A stretch of 64,000 nt of DNA from Anabaena sp. PCC 7108 (GTDB lineage: Bacteria > Cyanobacteriota > Cyanobacteriia > Cyanobacteriales > Nostocaceae), in assembly GCF_000332135.1 (NCBI RefSeq), contig NZ_KB235896.1, positions 2,367,403 to 2,431,402 of the forward strand. Reading direction: 5' to 3'. A program made the position numbers and the translations under genes. Numbering within the stretch: the stretch's first letter is position 1; every line of letters starts with the position of its first letter. The notes below the pieces were generated by a model. The model ran no database searches. It saw nothing but the letters and a program-made list of their open reading frames with translations, and had not been told where the DNA came from. This document shows positions 39,554 through 48,997 of the stretch, piece by piece.

Positions 39554-39646
39554 GTCTGAATCAGGATTGAGAAGATTTAAGGATTAACAGGATGTTGTAT
39601 TTATTAATCCTGAAAATCCTTTAATCCTGGATATCCTGATTCAGAC
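39554..39646. repeat. Long palindromic repeat, copy 2
   Basis: Direct copy of the 39441-39531 element with a few base changes, ending one base before the stop codon of the convergent restriction-modification gene. The two copies probably also act as a bidirectional terminator. Related elements lie at 50705-50880. Confidence 0.8.
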
Positions 39647-39647
39647 A

Positions 39648-42600
39648 TTATTCCATTTCTTTAATAATATTCATCGTTTCTACACTCACGGTACAGACTT
39701 TCATTAATAAATTTATTACCTGTTCTTTATAATCTGCAAAACAATAAGTATTGAATTTTTCTGCAATTGTGGGATCTTTTGGTTTCTTTTCTTTATATTG
39801 ATCTAATATCCATTCTAACGCGCAACGATTACCTAGCATATATTCCCAAGCTGTGAGAGGAATATTTTCTAATCTGGTGACATCATCTAAAATAATGCTA
39901 TTTTTGGTTTTATCGGCTTTTAACTTGGGTTTTGGTGTTTTTTGGCGTTCCGTGAGTGAAGTCGAACGGTTGTTTTTTATGTCTTTTAAAGGAATATCAA
40001 GACGGGTTAATTTATAGGGTGTGACTGTTTCATAATTAATATGTAATTCTATGAGTTGTTTACCCCAATTAACCCATTTTTGGAAGTCTTCATAATATGG
40101 TAAACGAGGAAATTCGCGTTTGAGGTTAAGTTCGTATTTGCTGCGATATGCTGGGTTATGTAAGACTGCGTAGGTATAATGAAAGATATCTATTTTGGTA
40201 ATTGTTGTATCTTGGTAATGGTTTTGAATTTGTTTTAATCCCCAGTCAGTAATATTATCAATGCGTTTTCCTTCTTTGTCGTAACGGTAGAGAGAAAAAC
40301 ATTGAGAATCTCCTGTTAAATGCAAATCAATAATTGTATTACTACCTAAACAATGAAATGGTTTTGTATTTCCTAACGCTGAAAATGCTATATATATATT
40401 ATCTAATATATCACTTCTATGAATTTCCAACCAATAGGAAGGCATTCTATTAAAATGTCTATCAAAATAAAAAAAGCTTTTAGTATAGGGACGATATAAA
40501 CTCTTAATAATTTGTGTTATATTAAACTCTTTATTTATTTTTCTGTCTAAATATTTTGTAATTTCTCTATCCCGTTTAATTTCATTTGTATATTGTAAAT
40601 CCTTATTTTGTAAAGTTTGTTGATAGATTTTGATAAAAAATCTAATTTTATCTGTAAGGGTGTCTTCACAAAAATCATAAACCCATTCATCTCTACCTGT
40701 TTCCATACCTCTGAAGAATAGTTTAAATACGGCTTCTTCCCCTTTACCTGCTTTCACATCTTTATTAACCAAAGGTAAAAGAGTTTCAAAATCATTATCA
40801 GATTGATTAATCCAATTATAGTTTTTATCTGGTGTAATATGTTCAAAAGGAATTTGATTAAATTTAGTTTGAGATAAGAACTTTAATTTTTCACTTGCTG
40901 TATCAAAATCTGGACGACGAATATGGAATATTTGACAATTATTAAAATCACTTTTCTGCTTTTTCACCAAAAACATAATAGCGACACCAGTTTGAATCCC
41001 AAAAACATTATGTGTAGTTCCTGAAAGTTTGGGATTTTTCCTGACATCACCATGTAAATCTATTATATAGATATAATTAAAATCATCAGTTATCGCTTTT
41101 CTAAAACCGTCGAAGGTTCTAGCATCAATAAAAGATGAATTAGTGATAAATGCAATAATCCCATTTTTACCTAGTCTATCAGCAGCCCATCTAATAAACC
41201 GAGTGTACATATCATAAACAACAATATTATTTTGAGCTTTACTATATTTAATATAAGATTCCTTAATTAACTTATCTATAGCTTTATAATAACGATTAGC
41301 ATTATTATCATTAAAGTTTTCCTGTTTTGCATTATAAGGAGGATTACCAATAATCACAGAAATAGTTTTATCATTCTGTCTTTTGATTCTTGCGGTATTC
41401 TCCACACTCGTAATAAATAAATCCAATTGCTTATCTACAAAAGGTACATTATCTAAAGTATCTACAAAACAAATATTTTCAAACTCTTCATACACCCCCA
41501 TTTTCTGCTTATAGGTAAATTCAATATTCAAATTGGCAATGTAATAAGGTAAAATTGCCACCTCATTACAATGAATTTCGTGTTTATATTTATGTTCTAA
41601 ACTATGTTGTGGTAAATAATCAATTAATTCAGTAATAAAAGTCCCCGTTCCTGTCGCAGGATCTAAAATTTCGACATCTTTATCAGCTAACAATTTACCA
41701 AAATGTTTATGTGTGAGAAAATCGACACTTTCAATCATAAACCTGACAATTTCATTAGGAGTATAAACAATTCCTAATCTATCCGCAGCTTTAGGATTAT
41801 ATGCTTTGTAGAAATTCTCATACAAGGCTTTAAGAAACTTCTGTTTTTCTTGATGATTATAAATATTTGCCGCAGTTCGTCTAATAACTGCATAATATCT
41901 TTCAATGCTTCCCAGAGTATTGCGTTTGACAGTTCCAGTAAAAAAGGTAGAAATTATTTCTTGTAATTCTCGCGCTACATTATTTTCTTGATGAAACTGT
42001 GATTCACTGAAAATATTGATAAAAATATCTTCTGTTAAAATATGCTGAATCATCATTTCCCGAATATCAAGTAAACTGATTTCTGGATTAATTGATTCTT
42101 TGCAAATTCCCCAAAACTTATCTCGCGCAGTTTGAAAAGATTTGTTATTTATTCCTTGACTATCAATCAAATCTCTGAGAGAATTTAAAATAGTAGGTAA
42201 ATCTTGTTTAAAGATTTCTATCGCTTCCCGAAAATCTCTAACTTCAGGACGAACATAATTAATAAAACTGGTAATAATTCCATCTACTGCGTCAGCATCG
42301 CGCATGGAAACGCGCTGAGTTTCCTGTCCAGATTGAATTAAAACCGCAGTTTGGGAATCTTCAAATAAAATATTACTATCTGGATAACCTTTATTTAATT
42401 TATTTTCTATTTCTTCGTCTAATTGATCATATTGATCTTTGCTTTCCCAATAACCCCAATCTAAACGTAAAGCATCTTTAATTGTCCCATCTGGATAAAC
42501 AAGTTTACCATTTGGTAGTTTATAATCTAATTCAGGAATGAGTAGAAAATCTCTGGGTTTGCAATATTCATTGAGGAGGTTTTGAAAAGCAACACGAATA

Positions 42601-42680
42601 GATGTTTCTTTGCGAGAACCACCATATTCAATAATTTTTTCTACTTCCGCTTGATATTGAGTAACCAGGAGTCTAGACAT
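39648..42680 (-). CDS. Fused restriction-modification enzyme (type IIG/ISP-like, N6-adenine methylase)
   Basis: The 1010-residue protein has a candidate PD-(D/E)xK nuclease at the N-terminus (Pro63-Asp64, then Glu79-Ser-Lys81), a helical connector (about 130-300), an N6-adenine methyltransferase core with motif I DPATGTGTF from Asp340 and motif IV NPPY (446-449), and a C-terminal part resembling the specificity domain of type ISP enzymes. There is no helicase domain, unlike LlaBIII, so it is more like a single-chain type IIG enzyme. It is AT-richer than its neighbours and splits a transporter locus, both signs of acquisition. Confidence 0.82.
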   Translation of the reverse strand: MSRLLVTQYQAEVEKIIEYGGSRKETSIRVAFQNLLNEYCKPRDFLLIPELDYKLPNGKLVYPDGTIKDALRLDWGYWESKDQYDQLDEEIENKLNKGYPDSNILFEDSQTAVLIQSGQETQRVSMRDADAVDGIITSFINYVRPEVRDFREAIEIFKQDLPTILNSLRDLIDSQGINNKSFQTARDKFWGICKESINPEISLLDIREMMIQHILTEDIFINIFSESQFHQENNVARELQEIISTFFTGTVKRNTLGSIERYYAVIRRTAANIYNHQEKQKFLKALYENFYKAYNPKAADRLGIVYTPNEIVRFMIESVDFLTHKHFGKLLADKDVEILDPATGTGTFITELIDYLPQHSLEHKYKHEIHCNEVAILPYYIANLNIEFTYKQKMGVYEEFENICFVDTLDNVPFVDKQLDLFITSVENTARIKRQNDKTISVIIGNPPYNAKQENFNDNNANRYYKAIDKLIKESYIKYSKAQNNIVVYDMYTRFIRWAADRLGKNGIIAFITNSSFIDARTFDGFRKAITDDFNYIYIIDLHGDVRKNPKLSGTTHNVFGIQTGVAIMFLVKKQKSDFNNCQIFHIRRPDFDTASEKLKFLSQTKFNQIPFEHITPDKNYNWINQSDNDFETLLPLVNKDVKAGKGEEAVFKLFFRGMETGRDEWVYDFCEDTLTDKIRFFIKIYQQTLQNKDLQYTNEIKRDREITKYLDRKINKEFNITQIIKSLYRPYTKSFFYFDRHFNRMPSYWLEIHRSDILDNIYIAFSALGNTKPFHCLGSNTIIDLHLTGDSQCFSLYRYDKEGKRIDNITDWGLKQIQNHYQDTTITKIDIFHYTYAVLHNPAYRSKYELNLKREFPRLPYYEDFQKWVNWGKQLIELHINYETVTPYKLTRLDIPLKDIKNNRSTSLTERQKTPKPKLKADKTKNSIILDDVTRLENIPLTAWEYMLGNRCALEWILDQYKEKKPKDPTIAEKFNTYCFADYKEQVINLLMKVCTVSVETMNIIKEME

Positions 42681-42709
42681 AAGTAGTAAGACTGAATAAA
42701 ATAAAAGTT

Positions 42710-42769
42710 AGTAGTAAGGGCTTTAGCCCTAACAAACCTAGAAAGAGAGCGATAAATCGCTCACTACGA
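42710..42769. repeat. Dispersed double-hairpin repeat
   Basis: AGTAGTAAGGGCTTTAGCCC (hairpin AGGGC/GCCCT) is followed by GAGCGATAAATCGCTCACTACG (hairpin GAGCGAT/ATCGCTC), the layout of a REP/MITE-like element common in Nostocales. It lies between the restriction gene and the permease gene. Confidence 0.7.
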
Positions 42770-42829
42770 TAAAAATTTTATCTGACATTTAATTCTGTCT
42801 ACCTAGTTAAAAATAACTTTATAAGAATT

Positions 42830-43942
42830 CTATCTCTGTAAACTACGAGGATCAAGGGCATCACGCAACCCATCACCTAATAAGTTAAATGCTAGAACAG
42901 TAAGAACAATCAGAACTGCTGGTGGCCAAATTAGCCAAGGTTGTAGAATTAAAATGGAAGCATTACTAGCCAAAGAAAGCATATTTCCCCAAGAAGGATC
43001 TGGTTGTTGAATCCCTAAACCAATTAAACTCAATACTGCTTCTGCACCAATAAAACTAGGAATTGATAGTGTTGCAGAGATAACTACATAACTAGCAGTT
43101 TGGGGCAAAATATGGCGGAGAATAATATAAATCGGTTTACCACCCATAGCTTGTGCAGCTTGGACAAATTCTCTTTCTTTAATTGAGAGAACTTGTCCGC
43201 GAATTACCCTTGCTAAACCTGCCCAACTAATTACAGAGGTAATTACAACAATTAGTAAAAAGCGTTGAGTACTAGTTAATTGTGGACTCAAAACTCCTGA
43301 TAATGCTACTAATAAATAAATGCTAGGAAAAGTCATTAATACTTCTGCCAAGCGCATAATAACACTATCAATTACACCACCAAAATAGCCGGAAATTCCA
43401 CCTATTAGTAAACCCAGAGGATAGGTAATAATAATACCAAAAATCCCGATAAATAAACTAATTCGCCCACCATAAAGTAGACGACTAAATTGATCTCTTC
43501 CTTGTTCATCAGTACCTAAGATATTCCATTTGGCTTCACCTTTTGAGCCAAACAAATGTAAATTTAGGGATATACCAGGGATAATTGTGACTTCATCCCA
43601 CTTGGGAGGTAAGGGCAAACTCAGTTTAAATAATTTATATTCTCGTCCAGTCACAAATAAACTCACAGGAGAAGGTTTTTTGAAGTTTAAAATGAGTTTT
43701 CTTTCCCCTGTTTCTATATTTGTATCTCCTTGAGTTGTTGGATATATGTGAGGTCCAATGAACTGTCCTGAATGAGACCAATAAATGCTGGTTGGTGGAA
43801 GTAGAGAACCATTGGGCTGTGATTCGTAAGGGTCGTAAGGGGCGATAAAATCAGCCGCGATTACTGATATATAAAATACAAGTAGTAATATTGCCCCAAA
43901 TCTCGCCAAGGGGTTTTTCTTCAGTCTTTGCCACCAATTCAT
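42830..43942 (-). CDS. Peptide-type ABC transporter permease (DppC-like)
   Basis: The 370-residue protein opens with the OppC/DppC N-terminal helix (RFGAILLLVFYISVIAADFIAPYDPY) and contains LGTDEQGRDQFSRLLYGGRISL and the EAA loop AAQAMGGKPIYIILRHILPQ. Between them is an extracytoplasmic stretch of ~90 residues (45-135), longer than in standard DppC. It should pair with the DppB-like permease encoded at 38.4 kb on the other strand. Confidence 0.87.
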   Translation of the reverse strand: MNWWQRLKKNPLARFGAILLLVFYISVIAADFIAPYDPYESQPNGSLLPPTSIYWSHSGQFIGPHIYPTTQGDTNIETGERKLILNFKKPSPVSLFVTGREYKLFKLSLPLPPKWDEVTIIPGISLNLHLFGSKGEAKWNILGTDEQGRDQFSRLLYGGRISLFIGIFGIIITYPLGLLIGGISGYFGGVIDSVIMRLAEVLMTFPSIYLLVALSGVLSPQLTSTQRFLLIVVITSVISWAGLARVIRGQVLSIKEREFVQAAQAMGGKPIYIILRHILPQTASYVVISATLSIPSFIGAEAVLSLIGLGIQQPDPSWGNMLSLASNASILILQPWLIWPPAVLIVLTVLAFNLLGDGLRDALDPRSLQR

Positions 43943-44046
43943 AGTTTTTATTTACAAGTTAACGCTGTTTGATTAAGTTGCTGTACAAAATTAATTTGCA
44001 CATTTTAAAATTCTGTATGTTTCTATAAATATCCTAAATGATTAAT

Positions 44047-44118
44047 GGTTGGGTTAAGACGCAATTTGGTGATTTGTTTGATCAGATTTATAAGTTAATT
44101 ATCGCGTCCAACCCAACC
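44047..44118. repeat. GGTTGGGTT-type inverted repeat
   Basis: GGTTGGGTT (44047-44055) plus GACGC and GCGTC plus AACCCAACC (44110-44118) form an imperfect inverted repeat in the convergent-side gap downstream of the HD gene. The same family occurs at 63333-63399. Confidence 0.6.
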
Positions 44119-44155
44119 TAGAATGTGTTCACAATTTCGGGAATAATTACTATAT

Positions 44156-45031
44156 TTAGGCGTGTAATTGCTCAACTAAATACAGCAACTCTTCATTTTG
44201 TTTTTCATGTTCAACTACAAATACATTGGAGTACAGATTGGCGATAATCTGTTTTCCTTGCTGTGTCAGGGATAGATATCGTAGTCCACCTTTGATATAT
44301 GGATAGACACCATGCCAGTAAAATTTGGCATAATTTTTCCGTAAATCTCCAGGGTTTTGATAGCCTAGGATTTTATTCATCCCAGTTTCTTCAAATTCAT
44401 AGAATAAACTGGTAATCTTTCGCAAATAACGTGGATCACTTAATTGCCCAATTAAATCAGCAGCACGTACTAGACCGGCAAAGTGGTTGGTGTCTTGATG
44501 ATCTTCTGCCGTAGGTACAGGAAACCGAGTTAATTCAATATTGGTTTTAATGGTTTCAGCATCTATTAAAGTGTGTCCACCAAACCGTTCACCAATAAAT
44601 AATTTTGCTCGATCTACATGATATGGTGTGAGACTAGCATCAGAAGCGCCGTGAGGTAAAGCAATCATATTACCATTCTGCCCCGTAGCATATAAGGATT
44701 CTGATTCTATGTCTTCGCGGCAAACTCCTTTAACATAGCCAATATCGTGACACAACAAGGAGATAATAAAGTGTAACCAGTCTTCACTGGAAACACCACC
44801 TTCGCGGATGTGTTTACCACGCAACATTTCTTGTCCAACAAGGGTGACAAGAACGGAGTGTTCGACATTGTGATACAGGGCATCGCTGTTGGCAATGTTT
44901 TCCAAAGCCATGTTACCAGCCCAAGCAATGATATCTTGATAGTCAGTTTTTAAGTTGCCGTAAGTGCGTTGATAGCCCTCTCGAATTTGATTTACAAAAG
45001 CATTAATGATAATTTCCGTTGTATTGAACAT
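44156..45031 (-). CDS. HD-domain metal-dependent phosphohydrolase-like protein
   Basis: The 291-residue protein has the HD-superfamily metal ligands: His54 and His58 (HNVEHS), His95-Asp96 (CHDIGYVKG) and a later Asp in RAADLIGQL. This matches a cyanobacterial HD metalloprotein family of unknown substrate (Npun_R2479 type). No membrane segment is seen. Nucleotide or phosphoester hydrolysis is the family expectation. Confidence 0.75.
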   Translation of the reverse strand: MFNTTEIIINAFVNQIREGYQRTYGNLKTDYQDIIAWAGNMALENIANSDALYHNVEHSVLVTLVGQEMLRGKHIREGGVSSEDWLHFIISLLCHDIGYVKGVCREDIESESLYATGQNGNMIALPHGASDASLTPYHVDRAKLFIGERFGGHTLIDAETIKTNIELTRFPVPTAEDHQDTNHFAGLVRAADLIGQLSDPRYLRKITSLFYEFEETGMNKILGYQNPGDLRKNYAKFYWHGVYPYIKGGLRYLSLTQQGKQIIANLYSNVFVVEHEKQNEELLYLVEQLHA

Positions 45032-45406
45032 ACTTGATACTCAGGGTATATATTTTGTATAATTGAGTTTACCTGTTGAAATTTCGGTCAATCTAAAGTC
45101 CTCGGTTTCACTATGGGTCAAGGTACTTGTTCCAGCCAAAATGGGGTATTATCGATAAGATGTGCGATCGCTACCTCTGCAAAGGCAAAGATTTGAAAGT
45201 TGATGAAGAGCATGGAACCAAGACCTGAGTATAGTCAAAGACTTTGGTGCTTTAAACTCCCATTGGATTAAGTGTACATTATCCTTCTCAATTTTTCCTC
45301 ATCTATCCTTTGGGAGCATAAATATATCAATAAATTAAGGTGCTGATTAGATTTTTCTTAATTATGATATAATTTTTTTAAACATGAATTCACAGAATTT
45401 CGATTT
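45032..45406. other. Intergenic region upstream of tRNA-Gly
   Basis: No conserved gene. The 3' part (ATTATGATATAATTTTTTTAAAC) contains TATGATATAAT, a plausible -10 region for the tRNA about 37 bp downstream. Confidence 0.4.
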
Positions 45407-45478
45407 GCGGGTGTAATTCAGTGGTAGAATGTCTGCTTCCCATGCAGAATGTCGTGGGTTCGAGTCCCATCGCCCGCT
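45407..45478 (+). tRNA. tRNA-Gly(CCC)
   Basis: A 72-nt cloverleaf: acceptor GCGGGTG pairs with CGCCCGC (one G-U), D-arm AATTCAGTGGTAGA, anticodon stem TCTGC/GCAGA around loop TTCCCAT (anticodon CCC), and T-arm with GTTCGAGTC. CCA is not encoded. Confidence 0.96.
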
Positions 45479-45617
45479 TTAAAGGTTTTTAGCTAATAAA
45501 TAATATTTTAGTTGTTTTCCACTATGGTGAATTTGATAGTGAATCACTGTTTATTTAGTTATGACAAAATTTCTGGTAATGGCAAGTAAATGAAGTTCAA
45601 TATGTCATTATTAGCCT

Positions 45618-46034
45618 ATGTACCATAATTTTAATTTGTTTATGTCTCCTTTTCCAAGTTTAGTGACTGTATCCGCACTTATACTTTACTTTGTTGTTAC
45701 AATTAATGTTGGTAGAGCTAGAGTCAAATATCAAGTACCCGTACCAAAAACTACAGGAAATCTAGATTTTGAAAGAGTGTTAAGAGTTCAGCAAAACACT
45801 TTAGAACAACTTGTTGTATTTTTACCTGCGTTATGGTTGTTTTCTGTCTATGTTAGTCCTATTTGGGGTTCTGTTCTTGGTGCAACTTGGATAATAGGAC
45901 GTATTGCTTATGCTTGGGGATATTATCAAGCAGCGGAAAAGCGCGTGATAGGTTTTGCTATCAGTTCTTTGAGTGGTGTAGGACTAATTTTAGGTTCACT
46001 AGTTGGGATTATTTTATCTTTGATGAAGGCATAA
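45618..46034 (+). CDS. MAPEG-family membrane protein
   Basis: A 138-residue protein with four hydrophobic helices and the MAPEG pattern NVGRARVKYQVPVPKTTGNLDFERVLRVQQNTLEQLVVFLPALWLF (shown here as family landmarks: the RVQxNTLE motif). MAPEG proteins are glutathione-dependent or eicosanoid-related membrane enzymes; bacterial roles are mostly unknown. ATG 45642 (MSPFPSLVTV) is an equally likely start, because the conserved part begins there. A strong terminator follows. Confidence 0.83.
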   Translation: MYHNFNLFMSPFPSLVTVSALILYFVVTINVGRARVKYQVPVPKTTGNLDFERVLRVQQNTLEQLVVFLPALWLFSVYVSPIWGSVLGATWIIGRIAYAWGYYQAAEKRVIGFAISSLSGVGLILGSLVGIILSLMKA

Positions 46035-46039
46035 TTGAG

Positions 46040-46074
46040 GAAGTGTGATCTTTTTTAGATGATCGCACTTCTTT
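46040..46074 (+). terminator. Rho-independent terminator after the MAPEG gene
   Basis: GAAGTGTGATC (46040-46050) and GATCGCACTTC (46061-46071) form an 11-bp stem with one G-U pair, followed by TTTAAATTATTTTTTT. Confidence 0.8.
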
Positions 46075-46174
46075 AAATTATTTTTTTATAAAAAATCATA
46101 GGTAATTGATGATAAATTTTGCGTAAACAAAATATTTGCTAAATGCGTCTCGAACAGGTTATTATAGTTTTTTT

Positions 46175-46969
46175 ATGTCTACCAAGTTAGAGGCTAAAAC
46201 TCTCATACCACTTTCTATACAAGAACGGAAAGAAATAATCTTACATCATGCATCATTAATTGATGTTACTCATATAACCGATGAAGATTTGCACGTAGCA
46301 TACAAATGCGGAAAAATTATTTCCTCAATAGCATTAGCATATTTTGATTTTCAAATTCAAAGAGACAATGATAATGACTCGATACTAGAATTAGAGACTC
46401 AATCCCAGTTAATCAGCTATAAAACAGATAAATTTGCAGATAACTTTATCAACTGGTTAAGAGCAGATTTTGAAAAGAAAAGTGCAATACTTGATCATCA
46501 TCCTAACCCGCAAAATCTCTTTGAACTTTGTGGAGCAAAATTGCTAGTAACTAGTAACTCAGTTACAAGAAGCCTTAGCACAAAAATGGGACAACTTTGG
46601 GAAGAAATAGCTGATATTAGCCCTTATGTAATTGTACCTGAATTTGAGTTTGGAATTAAAATCAAGGGAATAGATATTGTTATACTAACAGATGAAAAAA
46701 TTAAATTAGCACAGTTAAAAACTTTAAAAGGCACTTTGACTGGTTCACAAACAAATAGAGCCAAAAAAGAGTTAGGAATTCATGATTATCCCTTATTTAT
46801 AGCCGCTTTTAATTTAGGTGGATGGACATTTAATGATTCTAAAATTCCTCGTATAGCTGGTAAAGAATTTTGGAAAATAATTCATTTAGAATATGATCTC
46901 ATTGAGAACCATGTGAAAAATATGCTACAGAAAATTGATAAAGCTTTTGCAGAGTTAGCAGCAAAGTAA
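46175..46969 (+). CDS. Putative type II restriction endonuclease
   Basis: I use ATG 46175 (264 residues); a TTG 13 codons earlier is also in frame. The protein is not one I recognise by name. A nuclease-like core can be suggested: EFEFGIKIKGIDIVILTD (Asp) followed by LAQLKTLKG (Gln-x-Lys), a D-x(n)-QxK variant of the PD-(D/E)xK site. It is convergent with a cytosine-5 methyltransferase, their stops three bases apart, the usual arrangement of a type II restriction-modification pair. The assignment rests largely on this context. Confidence 0.62.
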   Translation: MSTKLEAKTLIPLSIQERKEIILHHASLIDVTHITDEDLHVAYKCGKIISSIALAYFDFQIQRDNDNDSILELETQSQLISYKTDKFADNFINWLRADFEKKSAILDHHPNPQNLFELCGAKLLVTSNSVTRSLSTKMGQLWEEIADISPYVIVPEFEFGIKIKGIDIVILTDEKIKLAQLKTLKGTLTGSQTNRAKKELGIHDYPLFIAAFNLGGWTFNDSKIPRIAGKEFWKIIHLEYDLIENHVKNMLQKIDKAFAELAAK

Positions 46970-46972
46970 ATT

Positions 46973-48148
46973 CTATAGAGAAAATAAAGAGAGTTGTTCA
47001 GCTACTGCTTTTCCTTTTGGTTGATTTCCCCGCATTAAATTAAACAGATAATCACCAAGTTCTTTAGCAAGTAGAACTGGTACTGCATTACCAATTTGTT
47101 TATATTTAGAAGTTACGGAGCCATAAAAAATCCAATCATCAGGAAAAGTTTGAATTTTTGCAGACTCACCCACTGTTAAAGGACGAAGTTCTGTAGGATG
47201 ACACATATCTGTAGCTTTTTGATGAGGACAGGTTGTGATAGTCGGTGAAGGTTTATCCCAAGATAATCTTCTGTAAAAACCAACTTTTCCCCCACCAGAA
47301 TTATAAGCACCTCCCATTGCTTCTTTTTGCAATTCTTCTGGTAAATTTCTCCAATTTTGTCCTGCTTGTAATAATCTTAAAAACTTCAGACGATTTTCTG
47401 AATAACCAATAAACTCTGGTTGAACATCAACAAAACTTATTAACGCATCTTTTAAAGTCCGCCATTTCGGTAGATTTTTACCATCTTTGCTATATTTAGC
47501 TAAAGGAAATGTAGCAGCTTCACCATCTCTAGAACCAATAAAAACTACACGTAATCTATTTTGAGGAACACCATAATCTGCCGCTTCTAAAAGGTTGTAA
47601 ACTACGTTATAGCCTAATTCCTTCATTTCTGCTAAAACTACCTTCAAAGCTGCACCAGCTATTTCATCAGGTTCTAAAAGTGGGTAATTTTTCCCCCGTT
47701 GGTTAATTGGTCTGTGACGAAGAGAAGCAGAAAGTAAACCTCTCACATTTTCCATTAAGAAAAAACGGGGTTGGACTTCTTTCACAATGCGGATAAAATC
47801 CATAAATAAACTACCGCGAGGGTCTAGAACTGAACCGCGTTTTCCTGCGGTGCTAAATGGTTGACAAGGGGGACCACCAGTTACTAAATCTACCTCACCA
47901 ACGCTTAAAGCGCGACCTAAATTTAAAACTCTTCCTCCTTCCTCAAGTAATTGCTGGGAAGAAACTTTTTCTAATTCTCTGGGGACAGCACTTTCTTGGA
48001 GATAAGGTCTATTGAGAGCAATTGTTTTTGTGGCATCGCGGTCTTTTTCTACTACACTTACTGTATGAAATCCTGCTTGTTCTAAACCTAAATCTAAACC
48101 ATAAGCACCAGTGAAAAGAGAAATAGAAATAAGTTGATTATTTATCAT
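46973..48148 (-). CDS. DNA (cytosine-5-)-methyltransferase
   Basis: The 391-residue protein has the C5-methyltransferase motifs in order: I SLFTGAYGLDLGLEQAGF, IV GGPPCQPF with catalytic Cys95, VI ENVRG, VIII QNRLRVVFIG, a target-recognition region (about 220-310), IX RPLTVGESAKIQTFP and X QIGNAVPV. It protects a specific site from the restriction enzyme encoded convergently. The recognition sequence cannot be read from the protein. Confidence 0.93.
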   Translation of the reverse strand: MINNQLISISLFTGAYGLDLGLEQAGFHTVSVVEKDRDATKTIALNRPYLQESAVPRELEKVSSQQLLEEGGRVLNLGRALSVGEVDLVTGGPPCQPFSTAGKRGSVLDPRGSLFMDFIRIVKEVQPRFFLMENVRGLLSASLRHRPINQRGKNYPLLEPDEIAGAALKVVLAEMKELGYNVVYNLLEAADYGVPQNRLRVVFIGSRDGEAATFPLAKYSKDGKNLPKWRTLKDALISFVDVQPEFIGYSENRLKFLRLLQAGQNWRNLPEELQKEAMGGAYNSGGGKVGFYRRLSWDKPSPTITTCPHQKATDMCHPTELRPLTVGESAKIQTFPDDWIFYGSVTSKYKQIGNAVPVLLAKELGDYLFNLMRGNQPKGKAVAEQLSLFSL

Positions 48149-48251
48149 TTTTATTATTATGTTTTTTAAAATCTCACATATTATGATACATCAAAAATGC
48201 TATATTTAACAAATAATCAATATAATTTATTACAAATATTTAAAATAATCA

Positions 48252-48268
48252 GGTGGGCAAAACCCACC
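48252..48268 (-). terminator. Hairpin downstream of the oxidase operon
   Basis: GGTGGG (48252-48257) pairs with CCCACC (48263-48268); on the minus strand it is followed by TGATTATTTT. It is 31 bp after the subunit III stop. Confidence 0.5.
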
Positions 48269-48298
48269 CTAAACATTATAAAGGAAAATGGCAAGCAT

Positions 48299-48901
48299 CT
48301 ACTGCCAAACGTAGATAAGCAGAAACAAAATAATCCAGATGACATCAACAAAGTGCCAAAACAACGAAGTTGAATTAACACCAAAGTGACCAGTATCGTA
48401 ATTACCGGGAATGAAAGAACGAATCAAAATAATGGACTGTAACAAAATCCCTGTGAAAACGTGCAAACCGTGAAACCCGGTTAACAGATAAAACATCCCG
48501 CCAAAAGTACCGGAAGTAAAACCGAATTCCAGTTCACTCCATTCCACAGCTTGCCCATAAAGGAAATAACTACCCATTGTCATTGTTAGTAATAGCAATA
48601 GACGATAACTATTTAAGTCATGTTTTTCCAGGGCTTTTTCAGCAAAATAAATGACAAAACTACTAGCAACCAGAATTACAGTGTTAATTGTTGGTGCTGT
48701 AATTTCTAGTCCTGAAACACCAGCAGGTAGCCAGTTAACTGTTGTGGTTTTGTAGATAATATAGCCAGCGAAAAAACTTAAGAAAATGACACTTTCAGAT
48801 AAGAGAAAGACAATAAAACCAAACATTTTATTGCCTTCTTCGTCGTGTTCATGTTCATGGCTGACATGATGCAATTCTTCAGGGTTAATAGAACTATCCA
48901 T
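48299..48901 (-). CDS. ctaE: Haem-copper oxidase subunit III (Cox3/ARTO operon)
   Basis: A 200-residue membrane protein of the CoxC/CyoC type, with five or so helices and the conserved FHGLHVFTG and FWHFVDVIWIILF. The N-terminus is His-rich (HHVSHEHEHDEEG). Subunit III stabilises the haem-copper core. It is the last gene of a minus-strand operon with subunits I and II and two DUF2231 proteins. Confidence 0.92.
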   Translation of the reverse strand: MDSSINPEELHHVSHEHEHDEEGNKMFGFIVFLLSESVIFLSFFAGYIIYKTTTVNWLPAGVSGLEITAPTINTVILVASSFVIYFAEKALEKHDLNSYRLLLLLTMTMGSYFLYGQAVEWSELEFGFTSGTFGGMFYLLTGFHGLHVFTGILLQSIILIRSFIPGNYDTGHFGVNSTSLFWHFVDVIWIILFLLIYVWQ

Positions 48902-48997
48902 TGGGGAATTTCTCCTTTTGAGTTTTAAACGCAGAGGAACGCGGAGGGAAGCGCAGAGGGGACGCAGAGGTTTTCTACGTCCTTCTTTTTCTCTGCA

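Noticed and set aside
45117-45240. Small RNA or short gene upstream of tRNA-Gly
   Set aside because: No stem-loop plus T-run and no frame with a start and ribosome site.
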